64,000 bases of DNA from Clostridium_AD sp050717635 (GTDB taxonomy: Bacteria > Bacillota > Clostridia > Clostridiales > Clostridiaceae): assembly GCF_050717635.1 (NCBI RefSeq), contig NZ_JBOITO010000003.1:62001-126000 (forward strand), in the 5' to 3' direction. The notes under the pieces were generated by a model, which was not told where the DNA came from, did not search any database, and was given only the letters and a program-made list of their open reading frames with translations. Positions 59,501 through 64,000 of the stretch are shown in pieces. Each line of letters opens with the position of its first letter. Position 1 is the stretch's first letter. The translations under genes and the position numbers were made by a program.

Positions 59501-61069
59501 AATTCAACACCAGGAATAGATTTAATATCCCCAGCACCCCACCATGATATTTATTCTATAGAAGATTTAGCACAACTTATATATGACTTAAAATGTGTAA
59601 ATCCTGAAAGTAGAATTAGTGTTAAACTTGTTTCGGAAATAGGAATTGGTACCATTGCAGCAGGGGTTGTTAAAGCCCACGCTGATATGATCCTTATTAG
59701 TGGTCATGATGGGGGGACCGGAGCAGCGCCGCTTTCATCTATAAGAAATGCAGGAATACCTTGGGAGATTGGGCTGTCTGAGACGCATCAAACATTGTTA
59801 CTCAATAATTTAAGAAGTAGAGTGACCCTGCAAACAGATGGACAATTAAAGACCGGTAAAGACGTTGTAGTTGCTGCACTTCTGGGAGCAGAAGAATTTG
59901 GTTTTGCAACTACAGCCTTAGTGGTAATGGGATGTACCATGCTACGGAATTGTCATTGCAATACTTGTGATATGGGATGTGCGACGCAAGATGTGGAGCT
60001 GAGAAAGAATTTTAAAGGCAAACCAGAATATTTAATGCGCTTCCTTACATTTGTGGCATCTGAGGTAAGAGAATATATGGCTGAACTTGGATTTAGAAAC
60101 ATGAATGAAATGATCGGAAGAACCGACAAAATGAAAGTAAATAAGAGTATAGATCACTTTAAGGCAAATGATTTAGATTTGTCAAGCATATTATATAGAC
60201 CTTATATGCCCAAAAGAATAAAACCATATTGCGTAATGAAACAAGAACATGGTATTGATAGTGCAATGGATCATACACTAATAGCAATGGCACAGCCGGC
60301 GTTAGATGATGAAAAAAATGTAAGAGGAAGTTTAGAGATTAAAAATGTTCACAGAAGTGTAGGGGCAATGTTAAGTGGAAAGATTGCTACAAAGTATGGT
60401 GCAATTGGGCTTAAAGAGGATACAATTGTTTTCAATTTCACCGGTTCAGCAGGACAGAGTTTTGGAGCCTTTGGCGTAGCAGGGTTAACTTTAATACTTG
60501 AAGGTGAAGCCAATGATTACGTAGGAAAGGGGTTATCTGGAGCTAAAATTGTAATAAAAGCGCCTAGTAGTGCTACATTTAAACCAGAAGAAAATTATAT
60601 AGCTGGAAATACAATTTTATATGGAGCAACTAGTGGTAAATTATTTGTAAGTGGTCTAGCTGGAGAACGATTTGCAGTAAGAAATAGTGGAGCTACGGCG
60701 GTTGTAGAAGGTGTTGGAGATCACTGCTGTGAATATATGACAGGCGGTACTGTGGTTGTATTAGGCGATTTCGGACAAAATTTTGGTGGCGGAATGAGCG
60801 GTGGTATAGCATATATTCTTAATGAAGATGAAAATTTTAAGCAAAAGGTAAACATGAAAATGTTAGAAATTGATGCATTAAGTAAAGATGAAACAACAAT
60901 ATTATATGATTTAATTAAAGAACATTATGAATATACAAATAGTATGAGAGCAAAAGTTATAATAGAAAATTGGAAAAAATATTCCGGTATGTTTAAAAGA
61001 GTCATTCCACCAGCGTATAAATTAATTTTAGAGCAAAAGAAAAAAATGTCCCAGATTGAGGGGGTGTAA
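56549..61069 (+). CDS. gltB: Glutamate synthase large subunit
   Basis: 1506 residues. N-terminal glutamine amidotransferase with catalytic Cys23 in EKDSCGVGFIANIKG after a 22-residue propeptide. FMN/synthase domain with SISKEAHESIAIAMNRLGGKSNSGEGGEDE, GHDGGTGAAPLSSI and the cluster loop CTMLRNCHCNTCDMGCATQ ([3Fe-4S]). The C-terminal GXGXG beta-helix has GEANDYVGKGLSGAKIVI and GGTVVVLGDFGQNFGGGMSGG. All domains are complete. It follows ilvN by 26 bases with GGAGG and no terminator, so it belongs to the Leu operon and supplies glutamate for branched-chain transamination. Confidence 0.96.
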   Translation: MQNKRGLPLKQGLYDPQFEKDSCGVGFIANIKGEKSHGIVKKGLKVLMNMSHRGAVGSDPNTGDGAGIMVQIPDEFLKICCDNLGIELPKNSEYGVGMLFLPKEPAIRYQCEGILERVAQEENVKVIGWRSVPTDNRVLGETAKGTEPVIRQAFLERVNCSQDEFEQKLYIIRKRTENEVNRLIKRNADCFYICSLSSKTIIYKGLLLPKQIRKYYLDLNDINFKSAIALVHQRFSTNTFPTWDLAQPFRYLAHNGEINTIRGNRNWANAREGVFKSKVYGENISKLFPIINTKGSDSASLDNMFEFIKMDGRSNAHSMMMLIPEAWEKNTSMPSYKKAFYEYHASMVEPWDGPAAVFFSDGTQVGATLDRNGLRPAKYVITKDNIVIMASELGVLAIEPEQILKKGRLEPGKMFLVDTKQGIIKEDEDIKEEICKAEPYEKLLQINKYTLDDFHEGEVNTIINSESLREKQQAFGYSMEDVTKIIKCMAQTGQEPIGSMGNDTPLAVLSNKPQLLFSYFRQLFAQVTNPPIDSLREGIVMSLTNYIGCQQNLLKDDSLQHPFIKIDTPILSNEDIAKIKKIRNKDFKATTIPITFKYDSGINGFKEALELICKRASKRIQEGYNIIILSDKKIDGYEAAIPSLLAVSSIHQHLIAEKTRTRVAIIIETGEARETTHFALLTAYGASAINPYLSFETIGDMVDKGEIKEVDAKMAIVNYINAINKGLLKILSKMGICTMQSYHGAQVFETLGINEDVINKYFGGNPARIGGIGIDTIAKEVLMRHNTAFNRLRRTNSELEVGGLYSWRSNGEFHLFNPESIYKLQFATKTNNYEVYKEYAKLINEQSKNLCTIRGLFEFTQGHAIPIEEVEPISEIIKRFCTGAMSIGSISKEAHESIAIAMNRLGGKSNSGEGGEDETRFVVDNNGDDKRSAIKQVSTGRFGVNTNYLVNADELQIKVAQGAKPGEGGHLPGKKVNEYIAKIRNSTPGIDLISPAPHHDIYSIEDLAQLIYDLKCVNPESRISVKLVSEIGIGTIAAGVVKAHADMILISGHDGGTGAAPLSSIRNAGIPWEIGLSETHQTLLLNNLRSRVTLQTDGQLKTGKDVVVAALLGAEEFGFATTALVVMGCTMLRNCHCNTCDMGCATQDVELRKNFKGKPEYLMRFLTFVASEVREYMAELGFRNMNEMIGRTDKMKVNKSIDHFKANDLDLSSILYRPYMPKRIKPYCVMKQEHGIDSAMDHTLIAMAQPALDDEKNVRGSLEIKNVHRSVGAMLSGKIATKYGAIGLKEDTIVFNFTGSAGQSFGAFGVAGLTLILEGEANDYVGKGLSGAKIVIKAPSSATFKPEENYIAGNTILYGATSGKLFVSGLAGERFAVRNSGATAVVEGVGDHCCEYMTGGTVVVLGDFGQNFGGGMSGGIAYILNEDENFKQKVNMKMLEIDALSKDETTILYDLIKEHYEYTNSMRAKVIIENWKKYSGMFKRVIPPAYKLILEQKKKMSQIEGV

Positions 61070-61070
61070 G

Positions 61071-62501
61071 ATGGGAAAATTAGGAGCATTTAAGCTATAT
61101 ACTCGTAAAAACTTTACAAAAAGAAAAGTTGAGGAAAGAGTCAAAGATTATAACGAGGTTTATATATCTCTTGAAGATAGTGAACTAGCAGAACAGGCTT
61201 CACGGTGCATGAGTTGCGGAATAGCTTTTTGCAATTGGGGATGTGCACTTGGGAATTTGGTACCAGATTGGAACGATATGGTTTACAATGAGAATTGGAA
61301 GAAAGCCTATAAGAGATTAAGTCTTACAAATAACTTTCCAGAATTCACGGGTAGATTATGTCCAGCTCCTTGTGAAGGGGCTTGTACACTTGGAATAAAT
61401 AGAAAAGCCGTATGCATAAGGGATATTGAACTTAGTATCATTGAAAGGGCTTTTAAAGAAGGGTTTATACGTGCTAAACATCCTAAGATTAGAACAAATA
61501 AAAAAATAGCTGTGATTGGATCGGGTCCAGCAGGGCTTGCCGCAAGTGCTCAACTTAACTCAGTGGGTCATACTGTTACTGTATTTGAGAGAGCACAGAA
61601 AATTGGAGGCTTACTACGGTATGGAATACCAGACTTTAAATTAGAAAAGAAAATCATAGATAGAAGATTAAATTTACTTATAGAAGAAGGCGTTCGTTTT
61701 GAAACTTCAATAAATGTAGGTGTAGATATAAAAGTTGATACTCTACTTAAGGACTTTGATGCGATTATTTTAACTGGTGGATCTACGGTTTCTAGAGATT
61801 TAAATATAGAGGGAAGGGAACTTACAGGCGTACATTTTGCAGTGAAATATTTGAAAATACAAAATAAAAATAATTCCGGGGAAAATGTAGAGGAGCAGAT
61901 CAGTGCTAAGGATAAAGTAGTGGTCGTTATTGGGGGAGGAGATACAGGGTCGGACTGCGTTGGAACTGCAATAAGACAGGGAGCAAAACAGGTTGTTCAG
62001 CTTGAAATTATGCCCAAACCACCAGTTGAAAGGGATATGACTATGCCTTGGCCTACTTATCCACTCACGCTGAAAACTACAACTTCTCATGAAGAAGGTT
62101 GCACGCGCGAATGGTGTGTAAGTACTAAAAAAATTATTGGAGAAAAAGACGCAGTAAAGAAATTACAATGCGTACGAGTTCAATGGGTTACAGATGAAAG
62201 TGGACAGAGACAGATGAGTGAAATAGAGGATAGTGAATTTGTTATAGAGGCGGATTTAATTATTTTAGCTATGGGTTTTCTCCATACGCAGCATGAGGGC
62301 CTTATTCATGACTTGGGACTTACACTTGATGCACGTGGAAATGTGTGTACAGATTCTAATTATGCAACAAATATAAATAAAGTATTTGCCGCAGGGGATT
62401 TAAGAAGTGGTCAATCACTTATTGTGAAAGCCATAAAAGAAGGTAGATGTGTTGCAAAAAATGTTGATATGATGTTAATGGGGGAAACGTTCTTAAAATA
62501 G
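61071..62501 (+). CDS. gltD: Glutamate synthase small subunit
   Basis: 476 residues. Two N-terminal [4Fe-4S] cysteine groups, CMSCGIAFCNWGCALGN and CPAPCEGACTLG, FAD site IGSGPAGLAASAQL and NAD(P)H site GGGDTGSDCVGTAIRQG, ending FAAGDLRSGQSLIVKAIKEGR. It passes electrons from NAD(P)H to GltB. ATG 61071 is one base after the gltB stop, with GAGGGGGT inside gltB, so the two are coupled. The TTG at 61056 is in frame but overlaps that ribosome site. Confidence 0.95.
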   Translation: MGKLGAFKLYTRKNFTKRKVEERVKDYNEVYISLEDSELAEQASRCMSCGIAFCNWGCALGNLVPDWNDMVYNENWKKAYKRLSLTNNFPEFTGRLCPAPCEGACTLGINRKAVCIRDIELSIIERAFKEGFIRAKHPKIRTNKKIAVIGSGPAGLAASAQLNSVGHTVTVFERAQKIGGLLRYGIPDFKLEKKIIDRRLNLLIEEGVRFETSINVGVDIKVDTLLKDFDAIILTGGSTVSRDLNIEGRELTGVHFAVKYLKIQNKNNSGENVEEQISAKDKVVVVIGGGDTGSDCVGTAIRQGAKQVVQLEIMPKPPVERDMTMPWPTYPLTLKTTTSHEEGCTREWCVSTKKIIGEKDAVKKLQCVRVQWVTDESGQRQMSEIEDSEFVIEADLIILAMGFLHTQHEGLIHDLGLTLDARGNVCTDSNYATNINKVFAAGDLRSGQSLIVKAIKEGRCVAKNVDMMLMGETFLK

Positions 62502-62530
62502 TTAAAGAGTAATTGACTTATATTAGTAGT

Positions 62531-62583
62531 ACATTCATAATAAAAGAGTAATCTATTATAGATTACTCTTTTATTATGAATGT
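62531..62583. terminator. Long perfect hairpin after gltD
   Basis: Two perfectly complementary 23-base arms (62531-62553 and 62561-62583) with a 7-base loop. No T-run follows the stem, although the second arm carries TTTT. It closes the Leu operon and separates it from the activator gene. Its length and perfection are more than a terminator needs. Confidence 0.7.
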
Positions 62584-62638
62584 AATGTAAGCAATTACAT
62601 GGTTTGTTATAAATAAATCAAAAGAGGGGACGGGTAGT

Positions 62639-64000
62639 ATGGAGAGGAAATTGCCCAGCGCAGAAAAGATACTAGAATGTTTATTAGAAAATTTGGAAGA
62701 AGGAATTCAAGTAGTAGATAGTGATGGCAAAACTGTATATTATAATAGTGCCATGGGAAAAGTAGAAGGAGTAGAACTTAATGAAGTAATAGGTAAAAAG
62801 GTTAGTGAGTATTTAGAGGATGTAAAAGATGATGATTCTACTATTATGAGTGTATTAAAAACTGGTGAAAAAATTGTAGATTTAATACAACATTATGGTA
62901 ATGGATATAAGAAAAAAGTTACTACTATAAATACTACACTGCCAGTAACTGTAGATAATAAGATTATAGCAGTTATTGAAATAGCTAAGGATATGACTCA
63001 GCTAAAAGAACTAACTGAAAGTATTTGTAAATTGCAAAACCCAGATAAAAAGAAGAAGAGACATTATACTTTTAATGATATATATGGTGATAATCCTGCT
63101 ATGAAACTTGTTATAGAGAAGGCTAAAAAAGCTAGCATGTCAAGTTCCTCTGTATTATTATATGCAGAAACTGGTTCAGGAAAAGAAGTTTTTTCTCAAA
63201 GTATTCATTATGGAGGAGCAAGAAAAGATAAGCCTTTTATACCTATAAATTGTGCAACTATTCCTGCACTATTACTTGAGGGAATGCTTTTTGGTACAGA
63301 AAAAGGTGGATTTACAGGGGCGGAGAATAAAAAAGGACTATTTGAAGAAGCAAACCATGGAACTCTTCTATTAGATGAAGTTAATTCACTAGAACCATAT
63401 CTTCAATCTAAACTTTTAAGAGTACTTCAAGAGGGATATATAAGACCAGTAGGAAGTACTAAAAATATAGATGTTGATGTTAGAATAATAGCTACATTAA
63501 ATGAAGAACCAGAGAAGCTTATTGAGAATGGTAAATTAAGAAAAGATTTCTATTATAGGTTATGTGTATTGAGAATAAATATCCCTCCACTAAGAGAGAG
63601 AAAAGAGGATATTCCAATATTCGTAGATAAATTAATTCAGAAATACAATAAAATTTTAGGTAAGAATATAAGAGGAATCGATGAAATTATGATGAGAAAA
63701 CTTCAGGAATATAATTGGCCAGGGAATATCCGCGAGCTAACTAATGTTATTGAAGCTGCGATAAATATGGCTGAAAATAACTCGTTTTTAATAGAAAACT
63801 ATTTTGATTCCAGAGTGGTATATGAAAACAGTAAAAACTATCCGGATATTATATTAAATCTAGACGAGAGTTTTGTACTAGAAAATTATATGAATGGTAT
63901 TGAAAAGAACATTATAGAAAAGATATTAAAAAAGAATAATTATAATGTTAGCAAAGCTGCTAGAGAACTAAGTATTTCAAGGCAAAATTTGCAATACAAA
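62639..64000 (+). CDS. Sigma-54-dependent activator (PAS-AAA-HTH), cut by the window end
   Basis: 454 codons are visible, then the window ends. N-terminal PAS domain (about 10-120, LLENLEEGIQVVDSDGKTVYYNSA). AAA+ domain (about 145-375) with Walker A ETGSGKE, the sigma-54 loop as GGFTGA instead of GAFTGA, Walker B TLLLDEVNSL, RKDFYYRLCVL and NWPGNIREL. A Fis-type HTH starts near 430 (NNYNVSKAARELSISRQNLQYK). The layout is that of RocR-like activators of amino acid catabolism. Start ATG follows AGGGGACGGG. Target genes probably lie to the right. Sigma-54 dependence is inferred from the domain. Confidence 0.88.
   Translation, partial: MERKLPSAEKILECLLENLEEGIQVVDSDGKTVYYNSAMGKVEGVELNEVIGKKVSEYLEDVKDDDSTIMSVLKTGEKIVDLIQHYGNGYKKKVTTINTTLPVTVDNKIIAVIEIAKDMTQLKELTESICKLQNPDKKKKRHYTFNDIYGDNPAMKLVIEKAKKASMSSSSVLLYAETGSGKEVFSQSIHYGGARKDKPFIPINCATIPALLLEGMLFGTEKGGFTGAENKKGLFEEANHGTLLLDEVNSLEPYLQSKLLRVLQEGYIRPVGSTKNIDVDVRIIATLNEEPEKLIENGKLRKDFYYRLCVLRINIPPLRERKEDIPIFVDKLIQKYNKILGKNIRGIDEIMMRKLQEYNWPGNIRELTNVIEAAINMAENNSFLIENYFDSRVVYENSKNYPDIILNLDESFVLENYMNGIEKNIIEKILKKNNYNVSKAARELSISRQNLQYK

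Noticed and set aside
1..64000. CRISPR array, prophage, integrative element or insertion sequence
   Set aside because: No regularly spaced repeats, integrase, transposase, terminase or structural phage genes were found; the small basic 67-residue protein alone is not evidence of a phage.

Overview
The window looks like chromosome of a low-GC, spore-forming Clostridium (cluster I type). The evidence is the strong A/T bias, the GGAGG-type ribosome binding sites, a spo0A and a sigG gene with recognisable sporulation promoters, tandem glycine and T-box riboswitches, and a clostridial-style leader-controlled branched-chain amino acid locus. Nearly all genes are intact. I see no prophage, insertion sequence or CRISPR array. 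Small gene remnants and a dispersed palindromic repeat are present.

Layout. 0-5.6 kb holds accessory or poorly known single genes: a Uma2-type nuclease-fold protein, a flavodoxin, a TPR membrane protein, small hypotheticals and an SDR-like protein. 5.7-10.5 kb is a compact NAD-salvage operon: NrtR regulator, nicotinamidase-like hydrolase, nicotinate phosphoribosyltransferase, PnuC transporter and bifunctional NadR. A second-type adenylate kinase and a GPH-family sugar symporter follow on the minus strand. 13.2-22.5 kb is a sugar sensing and uptake locus: a membrane-anchored binding protein, a LytS/YesM-type kinase, a YesN-type AraC response regulator, a second anchored binding protein, then XylF/XylG/XylH-type ABC transporter genes. 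A tRNA-Leu(CAG) lies just after.

22.9-31.7 kb holds a tandem GGCT-fold protein, a RocB-like M20 peptidase, spo0A, sigG, a glycine-riboswitch-controlled ACT/UPF0210 pair, a GH13 enzyme and an HTH/DUF536-type protein. 31.9-43.4 kb holds a PilZ protein, a DUF2339 membrane protein, an amylase remnant, a secreted putative cysteine peptidase next to an OmpR-type two-component system, a TPR-GGDEF protein, YqeY, GreA and the PPDK regulatory protein.

43.4-62.5 kb is a branched-chain amino acid supercluster with three T-box leaders. One (minus strand, Ile codon) precedes ilvA. One (plus, Ile codon) precedes ilvC1-ilvB1 and an unannotated 48-residue ORF. One (plus, Leu codon) precedes ilvC2-leuA-leuC-leuD-leuB-ilvB2-ilvN-gltB-gltD. 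The window therefore shows two paralogous ilvC/ilvB sets split between isoleucine and leucine sensing, with glutamate synthase, the nitrogen source for transamination, inside the Leu unit. ilvD and ilvE are not in the window. The right edge cuts a sigma-54-dependent activator.

Most worth following up: the small acidic ORF after ilvB1, the doubled anchored binding proteins around the sugar two-component system, the split T-box control, and a palindromic repeat that has become the coding end of a histidine kinase.
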